Shown: in pieces, positions 38,301 through 45,538 of the stretch
How positions within the stretch are numbered: position 1 is the stretch's first letter
How the letters are laid out: the number at the start of each line of letters is the position of its first letter
Assembly: GCA_040772885.1 (NCBI GenBank)
Contig: JAXGXF010000015.1
Coordinates: 1-55,366, forward strand
Source of the DNA: Pullichristensenella sp002068815
GTDB taxonomy: Bacteria; Bacillota; Clostridia; Christensenellales; Aristaeellaceae
Length of the DNA: 55,366 nucleotides
Reading direction: 5' to 3'
Made by a program: the position numbers and the translations under genes
Notes under the pieces: model-generated
The model's input: only the letters and a program-made list of their open reading frames with translations
Told to the model about the DNA's origin: nothing
Database searches by the model: none

Positions 38301-40106
38301 CAGCGGGTGCAGCATCGCGCCGACGAGCGCCCGGACCGTGCCGGGGATCATCCGCGTGTCGGCGTCGATCGTCACGACGAGCCCGTAGCGCCCGGAGAGC
38401 TGCTCGCACGCCGCGCCCTCGGCCTGAAACGCGCTCTCCGCGCCGGAGATGCCGAGCAGCAGCCGGTTCAATTCCATCAGCGCGCCGCGCTTGCGCTCGT
38501 GCCCCATGAAGCGGCGGTCGGGCGCGTAGAAGGTCCGGTTCCTGTGCAGGTACAGGTATTTCTCGCGCCCCGCGCGGCGGTTCATCTCGCGGACGCGCGC
38601 GCGGCAGACCTCGAGAATCTCCCGGTCGGCCGGCTCGCCCGCGGTGTCGGCGTCGCGGAAGTCGCCCAGCAGCAGGTACTGGACGTTTTCGTCGGTGTCG
38701 AGGCAGCCGAGCGCCTCGAGCCCGTCGAGCAATTCGCGCGCGCGGCCGGTGGAGCTCAGAAGCGCCGGCATCACGACGAGCGCCGCCTGGTCGCGCTCGA
38801 GGCGCTCGATCTCGAGCTTGAGCAGCCTGTGCGGGCGAACGACGTGCGGCGCGATCCGGCCGACCACCATCATCGCCGCGCCCCACGCAAGCGGTATGCC
38901 GAGCATAAACGTCGTGAAGCTCTTCGTGAGCAGCGCGTAGCCGATAAACAGCAAGACGGCGAGCGTTATGATCGCGGAGATCAATTTGTGCCCCTTCGGG
39001 TCGGGCACGAGCTTCGGGACGCTGCCGCGTATGCCGAGCCTGCCGACGAGCGCCTGGCGGCCCCCGTCGTCGTAGAGCCACCAGCAGACCGTCGAGCGCG
39101 GGTCGCCCGCCGGGAACTCCTTCGCCGCGGCGACCGCCTGGTGCGCGACCGTCTGCTCGCCGATCTTGAGCCGCTGCGAGAACAGGCTGACCTGCGCGCG
39201 CACGGTCGAGCGCGACTCGTCGTCCATCCTAGGATATGTGCCGTCCGGGTCGCCCATCAATTCGGCCTCGGTGCGCGAGAGCTCCCGGAAGCACTTCTGC
39301 CAGTCGAGCGCGTCGATCATGCGCTTCGCGGACACGAGGTTGTCCAAGCGCATGCTCAAAAGCGCCTGGGCCTCGTGCTCCAGGCGGATCAGCTTCTCCC
39401 CGCTCTCCCCCATCCTGGCGATCTGGCCCTCGAGCCGGGCGCGCAATTCCGGTATCTCCTGCTCGACGGTCAATTTCAGCGCCCGCTCGTAAAACGCGGA
39501 CGTGTCCGGGTACCGCCCGGCGCCTCGGCCCTGCGTGTCGACGAACCGCTCGGCCTCGGACCGCTCCCTGCCGCGCTCGATGACCGAGCGCGCGTTGAGG
39601 CAGAACGCCTCGGCGAGCGCGCGGCGGAGCGCCGTCGGCGCGGCCCATATCTCGGCCATCGTCAGCGCCTGCACGTCGTCGAACGACGCGAGCGCGAGCA
39701 TCAGCCGGTCGGCGTTTAAATGCGTGTCGCCGAGCGACGCGATCTCGCGCATGATCTTCAATATGCGCGGCTCGCGGCCGACCGCGGGCAATCGGACGCC
39801 GCCGTCGAGCCGCGCCTGCGCGGCGCAGGCCTCCATGATCCGGGCGTCCTGGTGAAGCCTTTCGAGCACCGGCGTCGGGCACGCGCTCTGGGTGAGCACC
39901 TCGCCCGCCTCCTTGGACAGCGCCTGCAGCTCCCGCGGCAAAAACGCCGGGCAGACGAGCGGCGCGCGGCCGTCCACGCGCAGCTCGACCGCGAGCGAGC
40001 GCATGTGCCGGGTCAGCGAGCGGTCGTCGCGCTCCGCGCCGGCGTACATGCCCCTCTCCGACCGCAGCGCGTTCAACGCTCTCGAAAGTCTTCCCAAACC
40101 GTTCAT
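32385..40106 (-). CDS. Cyclic beta-1,2-glucan synthase (NdvB/ChvB-like, GT84-glucoamylase-GH94)
   Basis: A 2573-residue membrane enzyme. Helices lie near residues 373-415, then a GT84 transferase domain with the DAD-type motif TIDADT near 580 and KRLNRWTRGDWQ near 722, followed by several helices (about 755-900). A glucoamylase-like domain (ENWLPPDN near 930; ESGYYAFDLHLNYQYRAFG near 1190) may rearrange chains. The C-terminal half is GH94, with GGGDWNDGMNRVG near 2260 carrying the catalytic Asp. In Agrobacterium and Brucella the protein initiates, elongates, cyclises and trims beta-1,2-glucan from UDP-glucose. It is somewhat shorter than ChvB. Product in this organism not shown. Confidence 0.88.
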   Translation of the reverse strand: MNGLGRLSRALNALRSERGMYAGAERDDRSLTRHMRSLAVELRVDGRAPLVCPAFLPRELQALSKEAGEVLTQSACPTPVLERLHQDARIMEACAAQARLDGGVRLPAVGREPRILKIMREIASLGDTHLNADRLMLALASFDDVQALTMAEIWAAPTALRRALAEAFCLNARSVIERGRERSEAERFVDTQGRGAGRYPDTSAFYERALKLTVEQEIPELRARLEGQIARMGESGEKLIRLEHEAQALLSMRLDNLVSAKRMIDALDWQKCFRELSRTEAELMGDPDGTYPRMDDESRSTVRAQVSLFSQRLKIGEQTVAHQAVAAAKEFPAGDPRSTVCWWLYDDGGRQALVGRLGIRGSVPKLVPDPKGHKLISAIITLAVLLFIGYALLTKSFTTFMLGIPLAWGAAMMVVGRIAPHVVRPHRLLKLEIERLERDQAALVVMPALLSSTGRARELLDGLEALGCLDTDENVQYLLLGDFRDADTAGEPADREILEVCRARVREMNRRAGREKYLYLHRNRTFYAPDRRFMGHERKRGALMELNRLLLGISGAESAFQAEGAACEQLSGRYGLVVTIDADTRMIPGTVRALVGAMLHPLNRPRTLNGVRRGFAILQPNMELAASASTNQFIRLFAGTGGVDAYPVSVSNLYQDFSGSGSFAGKGIYDVRAFMDALEGTLPDGRILSHDLIEGEYARAAFVSDISLYDGFPETFSAYLKRLNRWTRGDWQILPYLFKRGLSGLSRLKIFDNLIRSLIQPSLMGLLLQAMWFNVRTAFALGVLYAFLTPILHLFTARSLSWRRAVVGLAALPATSGALMDAVLRTIFRLAFSKKHMLEWVTSADAAAGGTRVGTACRVGAILCIPGLFSPAWVPPALSLAALFLLAPGLIADMQTTSTDARGSLTVRQIGALSELARDTWRFFEKYVTERENWLPPDNVQIDPAVGSARRTSPTNVGLYLLSCLSARALGFLRDREMLSRVRDTMDSVEKLDKWNGHLYNWYDIDSLRPLKPRYVSAVDSGNLAACLMTLAAAIESLDRELTDRLRTLAAGMDFLALYDPSRKLFVIGADVENGRLSASHYDLLASESRILSYVAMMLGQVSVSHWKKLARPSVRLEHGQALVSWSGTMFEYLMPEIFMRSRDGTLLSESNRAVAQMQARLGALRGRPWGVSESGYYAFDLHLNYQYRAFGLRELALGGGVRQCVVAPYASVLALATVPGKVADNVLRMRELGWAGECGLYEAADYAASRRGEDPKLVKSYMAHHQGMMLSALANALSADAITNLFERIPEARALSLLLEEKPSARVRLRRRQEQLLPDASRRPEERTFRFGRVENRLVDQHILAGAGARAILTARGQAFLSRNGVLANRFFGDLIEDGAGIAVYVRDPASGRLVPVAEDASVRFDAGFAQFASAMNDVDIKLTATVSPEDGTLIQRVSLWNRADANRALELTQAFPVALCYQADCYAHPAFQNLFVTSERPGQNVLLFTRRAGGPGGSPYALAAMLFGARVEGWETDYGKLVSRAGEMEGGLGGTLGNTLNPCSAIRAKVQLEPGEKREVHFAVGLVEPSEVKRWVDRNASDAAPERARQLAYTQSRAMLGFVGLNAESHHLLARASAFLIDPRLSARAKRPGTGIDVRRQDLWALGISGDFPILAVSIGERAQLSAARDAVRAHEFYRTVGLCLDLVLINDYGNDYEQPVRDALKDMIACSHLREQVGVPGGVHVLDSQQISSEQRAQMQRVAAVFIDGGAGAGFWSQLRAILGALEFGGRAAYRPLEPRGFKLKPVKREFFNGYGGFSDEGYAIDAAEPTPSAWSNVLARDGFGALITERGGGFLFGDNSRECRLTPFRNDPLVEGWGFMLYLADEKRGAYLRLLPGDRPITPFRATHGLEKTRFESGAEGLEFSTTAFAHPDEAALGLLCAFKNSGSKPAEYAVTLFVDWLMGVDARDAQFVRAWTEGEVCLASGAAPGVGYMAALDERAEAGAERAAFLGHGGAMRPDGLFERRGGGGGWALKVKLAIKPGEEKTLSFAIGHALDRAAALSAVERLRQSANPLGAARALWDERLEKLRIRTPDAALNRLISTLPKQVLDSRMRARAGLYQAGGAYGFRDQLQDMLAMIPYEPDVVRKHLLRAAARQFEDGDVLHWWHMPYMGVRTRISDDCLFLPFVLSSYVLETGDRSVLFEEAPYLVSVDIPEEAEDWCGVATPSELRETLHRHCMRAFQRAARTGEHGLALMGGGDWNDGMNRVGARGKGESVWLSEFLSAAACQYAEIAPDEGDRAWLNALSAQMNAAVEEFGWDGQWYLRAYFDDAAPLGSASGSVCRIDAIAQAWAALAGLDRERVRRALDSAWENLVDEDRGIVKLLTPPFDGANVDPGYIMAYPPGVRENGGQYTHGACWLALAYIRMGDQRRAHRALSMLNPVNHARTRADADVYRVEPYVLAADVYSEHPHAGRGGWTWYTGAASWYFRAVLALLGYERRGDDVRLRALLNEWDECEVSVRFGSSIYRLLCRKNARQVSLDGEPVPGDWIRMTDDGKEHEAVFPPRRGGEEALDNTANDHIPNKFFR

Positions 40107-40120
40107 AGATTTGCGACCCC

Positions 40121-40146
40121 CTGAAATATCGTCGTTGATATTTCAG
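40121..40146. promoter_or_regulatory. Perfect inverted repeat before the cyclic glucan synthase gene
   Basis: CTGAAATATC and GATATTTCAG form a 10-bp perfect palindrome with a six-base centre, 15 bases before the start codon. No T run follows. It may be an operator or an mRNA hairpin next to the GGGGG ribosome-binding site. Confidence 0.6.
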
Positions 40147-40159
40147 TGTGCGCAGTTTT

Positions 40160-41095
40160 CTATGAATCCATACACAGGTAATTCGCGAGCGCGCCGTAGC
40201 TTTCGGTTTTTTCCGCCATGCCGTTGATGCGCAAAAACGCCTCGACCGCGCGGCCCTTGCGGATGCTCCCGCCGAGCGCGAAGCCGTTGATTTCGCGGAA
40301 ATCCGCGCGCACGGAGTCGCTCAAATTTCCGATCAGCTCCGTCCACGCCGCGGCGTCGATTTCGCGGAGCGCCTGCAGCGCGTACTTGAGCCCCCAGAGC
40401 TTCGCGGAGTAGCGGAACGCGCCGCCGTAGCGCACGCAGGCGATGTAGGCCGCGATGTTCGCCTGTCCCTCGTCCGCGACGCCGCCCATGTGCATCAACT
40501 CGTGCACCGCGGTGAACGGAACGCCCGGCGCGCCGGCCGCCGGGTTCACGACCGCCTCGAACGTCCACGGCACGTACAGCCCCGCGAGCGAGCCGAGCTC
40601 CATCCACTCCGGATAGCGCGCGAACTTCGGCGCGGCCGCGACCCTCGCGGGCACGTCGGCCTCCGCCGCCGCCTCGAGCGCCTCCTCCGCGAGCTCTTCC
40701 GGCAGCGAGAACGCGCCGTATTCGTTCAGCTCGCCGATCAATTTCGCGGAGACCCGGCAGAGCGCCTCGCGGTCCGCCTCGCCGGAGACGGGGTGCAAAG
40801 GCGCCGCGAAATACGCCGGCGCCCAGAACAGCGCGCACACCGCGAACACGCACGACAAGAGCAGGCACAGCCCGCGCCGGCTGCGGAACGCGAGGTAGAC
40901 GGCGGCCGCCGCGACCAAGAGGAACAGCGGCTCCGCGACCGGGAACGGGACAGCGCCCGAGACCAGCGAAACGGACCGCGCGACCGGCGGAAACACCGCG
41001 CCCATCCAAAAATCCGGGAGCGCGGGGAACAGCCGGCACGCGGCGACGAAGATCGCCGGAAGCCCGATCAGCAGGAGGCTCGCTATGTACAGCAT
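40160..41095 (-). CDS. DUF3810-type membrane zinc metalloprotease
   Basis: A 311-residue protein. Three hydrophobic segments fall in the first 105 residues, then a soluble domain with VHELMHMGGVADEGQAN near residue 200, a HExxH zincin site followed by a Glu helix. This matches the DUF3810 family of Firmicutes membrane peptidases with unknown substrates. ATG 41095 is preferred, because GAGGAG is eight bases upstream; GTG 41104 overlaps that site. It precedes the cyclic glucan synthase gene on the same strand with 54 bases between, so the two may be transcribed together. Confidence 0.82.
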   Translation of the reverse strand: MLYIASLLLIGLPAIFVAACRLFPALPDFWMGAVFPPVARSVSLVSGAVPFPVAEPLFLLVAAAAVYLAFRSRRGLCLLLSCVFAVCALFWAPAYFAAPLHPVSGEADREALCRVSAKLIGELNEYGAFSLPEELAEEALEAAAEADVPARVAAAPKFARYPEWMELGSLAGLYVPWTFEAVVNPAAGAPGVPFTAVHELMHMGGVADEGQANIAAYIACVRYGGAFRYSAKLWGLKYALQALREIDAAAWTELIGNLSDSVRADFREINGFALGGSIRKGRAVEAFLRINGMAEKTESYGALANYLCMDS

Positions 41096-41259
41096 GCTCT
41101 GCACTCCTCCTCATTCGCATTCTATAGGGAAAACAAGCCCGTCTATGCCCGCTCGACGGCACTCCGCCCCTTATTTTCTATACATATTATTTCACATGCG
41201 CGTAACGAAAGCAAATGCAATTGCTGGCAGCGGAAACGGTGAAATTATCGGTCTTCGCA

Positions 41260-41288
41260 TTGCAAAGTTTACAGCGGATCCTTATAAT
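41260..41288 (+). promoter_or_regulatory. pgi promoter
   Basis: TTGCAA (41260-41265), 17 bp, TATAAT (41283-41288), about 30 bases before ATG 41318. The A+T-rich stretch between 41100 and 41260 presumably also holds the divergent promoter of the DUF3810 gene, which I could not define. Confidence 0.75.
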
Positions 41289-41317
41289 GGGGACATACGA
41301 TGAACGGAGGTTGCGAT

Positions 41318-42721
41318 ATGGCAAACATTCGCTTTGACTTCAACCCGATGATGGCGGAATATGTCGGCTCGCACGGCATCGCGCGCGCCGAGCTTGAGCA
41401 TATGCTCCCGAGGCTGAAGGCCGCGCACGCGGCGGTCGAGGCGGGGCGCGGCAAGGGCATGCAGGGCTGGATGGACCTGCCCTACAACCAGGACGGCGTG
41501 CTGACGGCGATCGAGGGCGCCGCCGGGCGCGTGCGCGCGGAGTTCGACGCGTTCGTCGTGCTCGGCATCGGCGGCTCGGCGCTCGGCCCCGCGGCGGTGC
41601 ACCAGGCGCTCAGGCATCTGCACTACAACGAACTCCCGAGGGAGAGGCGCGGCGGCCCGAGGCTCTACATCGAGGACAACATCGACCCCGAGCGCATGGC
41701 GGCGCTGCTCGACGTGATCGACGTGAAGACGACCTGCTTCAACGTCATCACGAAGTCCGGCGGCACGGCGGAGACGATGAGCCAGTACCTGATCGTGCTC
41801 GACCTTTTGAAAAAGGCCGTCGGCGACGACTACCGCCGGCACATCCTGATCACGACGTCCGAGCGCCAGGGGTTTCTGATCAAGATCGCGCGGCGCGAGG
41901 GCTACGAGACCTTCTACATCCCGGACGGCGTCGGCGGGCGCTTCTCGGAGCTCTGCCCGGTCGGGCTTCTCGCCGCCGCGGTGACGGGCATCGACATTCG
42001 CAAGCTCGTCGCGGGCGCGCGGGCGATGGACCAGCTCTGCCTGACCGCCGACCCGTGGAAGAACCCGGCGCTGTTCGAGGCGGGGCTGATGGTCGCGGCG
42101 ATGGAGAAGGGCATAAACATCTCGGTGATGCTGCCGTACTCGGACGCGCTGAAACTGATCAGCGACTGGTACGCGCAGCTCTGGGCGGAGAGCCTCGGGA
42201 AGAACGCGACGCTCGACGGGCGGCCCGTCAACGTCGGCCAGACGCCGGTCAAGGCGCTCGGCGTGACCGACCAGCACTCGCAACTGCAGCTCTACACCGA
42301 GGGCCCGCACGACAAGGTCGTCACGTTTTTGAAGGTCGATCATTTCCGCTGCGAGACGCCGATCCCGCACGGCTGCGACGACGTCCCGACGATCGCGTTC
42401 TTGGGCGGCAAGAGCCACAGCCAGCTCATCGAGGCCGAGCGGCTCGGCACCGAGTACGCGCTCTACCGCGCGGGCAGGATGTCGCAGACGATCGCCCTGC
42501 CAACCATCGACGAGGAGGCTGTCGGCCAGCTTCTGTACTTCTTCGAGCTCGTGACCGCCTACGCCGGCGCGCTCCTGAACATCGACGCGTTCAACCAGCC
42601 GGGCGTCGAGGAATCGAAGCTCGCGGCCTACGCCGTGATGGGCTACGAGAGCGATGCGCACGCGAAAAAGCGCGAGGAGATGCGAAACCGCCCCGCGCCG
42701 AGACCGGAATACCGCTTCTAG
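41318..42721 (+). CDS. pgi: Glucose-6-phosphate isomerase
   Basis: A 467-residue enzyme interconverting glucose 6-phosphate and fructose 6-phosphate. Motifs are VLGIGGSALGP, ITKSGGTAET (phosphate site), GGRFSELCPVGL, a HSQLQLYTEGPHDKV segment and the C-terminal NQPGVEESK with the catalytic Lys. The length is of the shorter Firmicutes type. ATG 41318 has ACGGAGG ten bases upstream; ATG 41300 would add six residues without a proper site. Its neighbourhood with a UDP-glucose consumer may be coincidence. Confidence 0.95.
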   Translation: MANIRFDFNPMMAEYVGSHGIARAELEHMLPRLKAAHAAVEAGRGKGMQGWMDLPYNQDGVLTAIEGAAGRVRAEFDAFVVLGIGGSALGPAAVHQALRHLHYNELPRERRGGPRLYIEDNIDPERMAALLDVIDVKTTCFNVITKSGGTAETMSQYLIVLDLLKKAVGDDYRRHILITTSERQGFLIKIARREGYETFYIPDGVGGRFSELCPVGLLAAAVTGIDIRKLVAGARAMDQLCLTADPWKNPALFEAGLMVAAMEKGINISVMLPYSDALKLISDWYAQLWAESLGKNATLDGRPVNVGQTPVKALGVTDQHSQLQLYTEGPHDKVVTFLKVDHFRCETPIPHGCDDVPTIAFLGGKSHSQLIEAERLGTEYALYRAGRMSQTIALPTIDEEAVGQLLYFFELVTAYAGALLNIDAFNQPGVEESKLAAYAVMGYESDAHAKKREEMRNRPAPRPEYRF

Positions 42722-42727
42722 AAATCC

Positions 42728-42760
42728 GCCCCCGCGCTTCACCCGAGGCGCGGGGGCTTT
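42728..42760 (+). terminator. pgi terminator
   Basis: GCCCCCGCGC and GCGCGGGGGC (42728-42737 with 42748-42757) flank a ten-base loop and are followed by TTTCT. Confidence 0.9.
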
Positions 42761-42773
42761 CTATGTCAATGGG

Positions 42774-42825
42774 TCATTCGACCCTTGCCGTCATGCGGAT
42801 ATCGGTGCCGCCGCGCGGCGCCGGG
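42774..42825 (-). pseudogene. Remnant of a second Ohr/OsmC C-terminus
   Basis: In minus-strand frame it reads ARGGTDIRMTARVE and a stop, next to the intact gene's ending, TRGNIDVTVTATVE. Over about 50 bases the two DNA stretches are clearly alike, so this is probably the tail of a decayed tandem duplicate. No upstream part of the copy remains. Confidence 0.5.
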
Positions 42826-42835
42826 TGCGGGCCGG

Positions 42836-43258
42836 CTATTCGACCGTCGCCGTCACGGTGACATCGATGTTGCCGCGCGTGGCGTTCGAGTACGGGCAGG
42901 TGAAGTGCGCCTCGTGGGCGATTTCGTCGGCGGTCTTTTGGTCGACTCCGCGGAACACCGCCTCGATCGCGACCTCGAGCTGGAACTTGTCCTGATCGTT
43001 TTTGCCGATGCCGACCGTTAAGCGGACGTCCGGCGGGGCGACCTTCAGCCGCTTTACGCGAATCACGTGCTGCAGCGCGCTTCCGAAGCAGGACGCGTAC
43101 CCGGCCGCGAACAGCTGCTCGGGGTTGATGCCGCTTCCCTTCCTGCCGCCCATCTCCGCGGGCGTCGCCATCTCGAACTGGAGCGGCGAATTCTCGACGA
43201 ACACCCGCCCGTCGCGCCCGCCGGTCGCAACCGCCTTCGTCGTGTACATGACCTTCAT
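42836..43258 (-). CDS. ohr: Organic hydroperoxide resistance protein, Ohr/OsmC family
   Basis: A 140-residue thiol peroxidase that reduces organic and lipid hydroperoxides. The two redox Cys are in GYASCFGSAL and TCPYSNATRG; the N-terminal Arg (GGRDGRV) that holds the reactive thiolate is also present. The Ohr subgroup is favoured by the VYTTKAVATGGRDG-like start and by length. GAGGAG lies nine bases before the ATG. No OhrR repressor gene is nearby and no clear promoter was seen. Confidence 0.92.
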   Translation of the reverse strand: MKVMYTTKAVATGGRDGRVFVENSPLQFEMATPAEMGGRKGSGINPEQLFAAGYASCFGSALQHVIRVKRLKVAPPDVRLTVGIGKNDQDKFQLEVAIEAVFRGVDQKTADEIAHEAHFTCPYSNATRGNIDVTVTATVE

Positions 43259-43399
43259 GGGATCAACTCCTCTCTGCGTCTTCGGGAATGCACTTCCTTG
43301 CTTTGTATGTAGCCCGGATCGGGCGCGCTGAAACGCACACGGGAAAACTTCACAGAAAAGGAGGAGAGCGTACGCCCTCCCCCTCGCTTGCCTTTAAGA

Positions 43400-44377
43400 T
43401 CAGCTGGCGATCTTCTCCTTGTAGTCCGCGGCGGTGACGACCTGTACGCCGGTGTTGATGAACAGCGCGCCGATCGTCTCGTCGTACGGGGCCTCGACCG
43501 CTTCGCCGTTGATCAGCTTGACCAGCGTCTCGACGCTCTTGTAGCCCATGTTGTAGAAGCTCTGGCCGACGGCGATGTCGAGCACGCCCGCCTCGAAGAA
43601 CGCCGGGGTCGTCTCCGGGAAGATGTCGATGGTGATGATCTTGTGGTTCGGGTCGGACAGCTTCCACTCGTTCGTGTTCGGCATCGCGGTCACATCGACC
43701 GTGTAGGGCCAGCCGCCGGACATGAACCAGGCGTCGAAGTCGCCGCCGTTCGCGCGGCTGTACGCCTCGCAGCCCTCGATCGCCTCGTCGACGTTGTCGT
43801 TGCAGGCGAAGGTGTAGACGCTCCTGAGCTTCGTGCCCTTGATCGCGTCCTCGAAGCCGCGGATGCGCGCCTCGATGTCGTCCGCGCCGGGGATGCCCGC
43901 GAGGATCGCCACGCGGACCTCCGCGAGCTCGCTGTCCTTGTAGAGTTCGGTCAGCAGCTCGCCGCAGGTGAAGCCGGCCTTGTAGTTCTCGGTGCCGATG
44001 TAATACTCGCGGTTCGAGTTCGGCGAATCGACATCGTAGCAGACGACCTTGATGCCCGCGTCGATCGCGGCGTTGATCGAGGCCATCAGCGCGTCGCCGG
44101 TCGTGCAGGAGATCGCGATGCCGTCGACGTCGCCGCGGGAGATCAGGTTCAGCATGATCTCGTTCTGCAGCTCGGCCTCGGCGCGCAGCGGCGTCTGCCA
44201 CTCGACCGAGACGCCCAGGTCCTTGCCGGCGTCGTTCATGCCCACCTCGGCGTCGAGGAACACGACGTTGCCCAGCTGCTGGCCGATCATGGCGATCTTG
44301 ATCTCGTCCTCGCCAAGCGCGGAGCCCATCGCAAGAACCAGCGTTGCGACGATCAGGAGACTGAGTAGCTTCTTCAT
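43400..44377 (-). CDS. Sugar-type ABC transporter substrate-binding protein (operon 2)
   Basis: A 325-residue exported protein of the type I periplasmic-binding fold. The signal peptide is MKKLLSLLIVATLVLAMGSA and there is no lipobox Cys. Landmarks are DGIAISCTTGDALMASINAAI, YYIGTENYKAG and ILAGIPGADDIEARIRGFED. It is only a distant relative of the binding protein of operon 1, and its ligand is unknown. It is the last gene of a leftward ATPase-permease-binding protein unit. Confidence 0.9.
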   Translation of the reverse strand: MKKLLSLLIVATLVLAMGSALGEDEIKIAMIGQQLGNVVFLDAEVGMNDAGKDLGVSVEWQTPLRAEAELQNEIMLNLISRGDVDGIAISCTTGDALMASINAAIDAGIKVVCYDVDSPNSNREYYIGTENYKAGFTCGELLTELYKDSELAEVRVAILAGIPGADDIEARIRGFEDAIKGTKLRSVYTFACNDNVDEAIEGCEAYSRANGGDFDAWFMSGGWPYTVDVTAMPNTNEWKLSDPNHKIITIDIFPETTPAFFEAGVLDIAVGQSFYNMGYKSVETLVKLINGEAVEAPYDETIGALFINTGVQVVTAADYKEKIAS

Positions 44378-44425
44378 GGGGGAATCCTCCTACTGTTTAT
44401 TTTATCCGGCGTCTGCCGGTTTTCC

Positions 44426-45394
44426 CTACGATCTGGACTTTCGAATCTGGTCGATCGAGACGGCGACGATGATGACGGTGCCGATGATGAGCGTCTGGAA
44501 GTACGGGTCGACGCTCAGAAGCACCAGCATGTTCCGAAGCACGCCGATGATCGCCGCGCCGATGACGGTGCCCACGACCGTCCCCTCGCCGCCGGAGAGC
44601 GTCGCGCCGCCGATGACGACCGAGGCGATCGCGTCCATCTCAAAGCCGTTGCCGGCGGTCGGCTGCGAGACGCCGAGCTTCGAGGCGTTCATGATGCCGG
44701 CGAACCCCGCCGTGATGCCGCTCAGGATGAAGCACAGTATCTTGAGCCTGCTCGTGTTGACGCCGGAGATGCGCGTCGCCTCCTCGTTTCCGCCCATCGC
44801 GAAGATGCGCCGGCCGGTCGTCATCTTGTTTCGGAACAGCGCGAACAGCGCGATGATGATGACCATCGCGTACACCGCCATCGGAATCCGAAGGAGATAG
44901 CTCTGCCCCAGCCACAGATAGTCCTTGCCGAGGCCGGAGATCGGGTAGCCGCGCGTCAATATGTAGCAGATGCCGCGGAAGATCATCTGCGTGCCGAGCG
45001 TCGCGATGTAGGGCGGCAACTTGCAGTAGACGACGAGCAGGCCGTTTGTCAGGCCGCAGGTCGCGCCGACGAGGAAGCCGATGAGCATCGCCCAGATCGT
45101 CGGCACGCCGGCGGCGGTGATCAGAAGCGCCGACACGACGCCGGCCAGCCCGTAGATCGAGCCGATCGATATGTCGATGCCGCCGATCATGATCACCATC
45201 GACACGCCGATGCCCGCGATCGCGTACGCCGAGAACGCGCGCGCGACGTTCATCAGGTTCGTCATGTCGCCGAACGCCGGCTTGATCGCGTACAGCAGCG
45301 CGCACATCAAGACAAAGATCGCGAAAATCGTGATCGTCGAGGCGTTGGACCCCCGGAACAGCTTGCGCCACGTGGAACTGGCCTTCGTCTGCAT
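44426..45394 (-). CDS. Sugar ABC transporter permease, RbsC-type (operon 2)
   Basis: A 322-residue membrane protein with the family segments MIGGIDISIGSIYGLAGV, GRRIFAMGGNEEATRISGVNT and DAIASVVIGGATLSGGEGTVVGT. ATG 45394 follows GAGGAGGAG. A frame stays open further upstream, but that part is the intergenic repeat. Cotranscribed with the ATPase gene upstream and the binding protein downstream. Confidence 0.93.
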   Translation of the reverse strand: MQTKASSTWRKLFRGSNASTITIFAIFVLMCALLYAIKPAFGDMTNLMNVARAFSAYAIAGIGVSMVIMIGGIDISIGSIYGLAGVVSALLITAAGVPTIWAMLIGFLVGATCGLTNGLLVVYCKLPPYIATLGTQMIFRGICYILTRGYPISGLGKDYLWLGQSYLLRIPMAVYAMVIIIALFALFRNKMTTGRRIFAMGGNEEATRISGVNTSRLKILCFILSGITAGFAGIMNASKLGVSQPTAGNGFEMDAIASVVIGGATLSGGEGTVVGTVIGAAIIGVLRNMLVLLSVDPYFQTLIIGTVIIVAVSIDQIRKSRS

Positions 45395-45411
45395 GTCGTT
45401 TCTCCTCCTCA

Positions 45412-45474
45412 GATCGTCGGCGTGCGGGACCGTACCTCCGCCCGCCGACCCGGAAAACCTTCGGTTTCCTGATC
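45412..45474. repeat. Two-hairpin intergenic repeat, copy 2
   Basis: It repeats the unit at 13292-13355 with only a few changes: GTCGGCG..CGCCGAC palindrome, then GGAAAACC/GGTTTCC. It lies just before the permease ribosome-binding site, inside the ABC operon. Confidence 0.8.
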
Positions 45475-45485
45475 GCGTCCCCTCA

Positions 45486-45519
45486 GATCGTCGGCGCGGA
45501 TTGCGCACCGCTCGCCGAC
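45486..45519. repeat. Partial third copy of the palindromic repeat
   Basis: GATCGTCGGCGCGG..CCGCTCGCCGAC repeats the first hairpin of the unit in tandem with copy 2, with changed interior and without the second hairpin. Both copies are preceded by CCTCA. Confidence 0.6.
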
Positions 45520-45538
45520 GCCGCCTGCCCTTTCCCGG

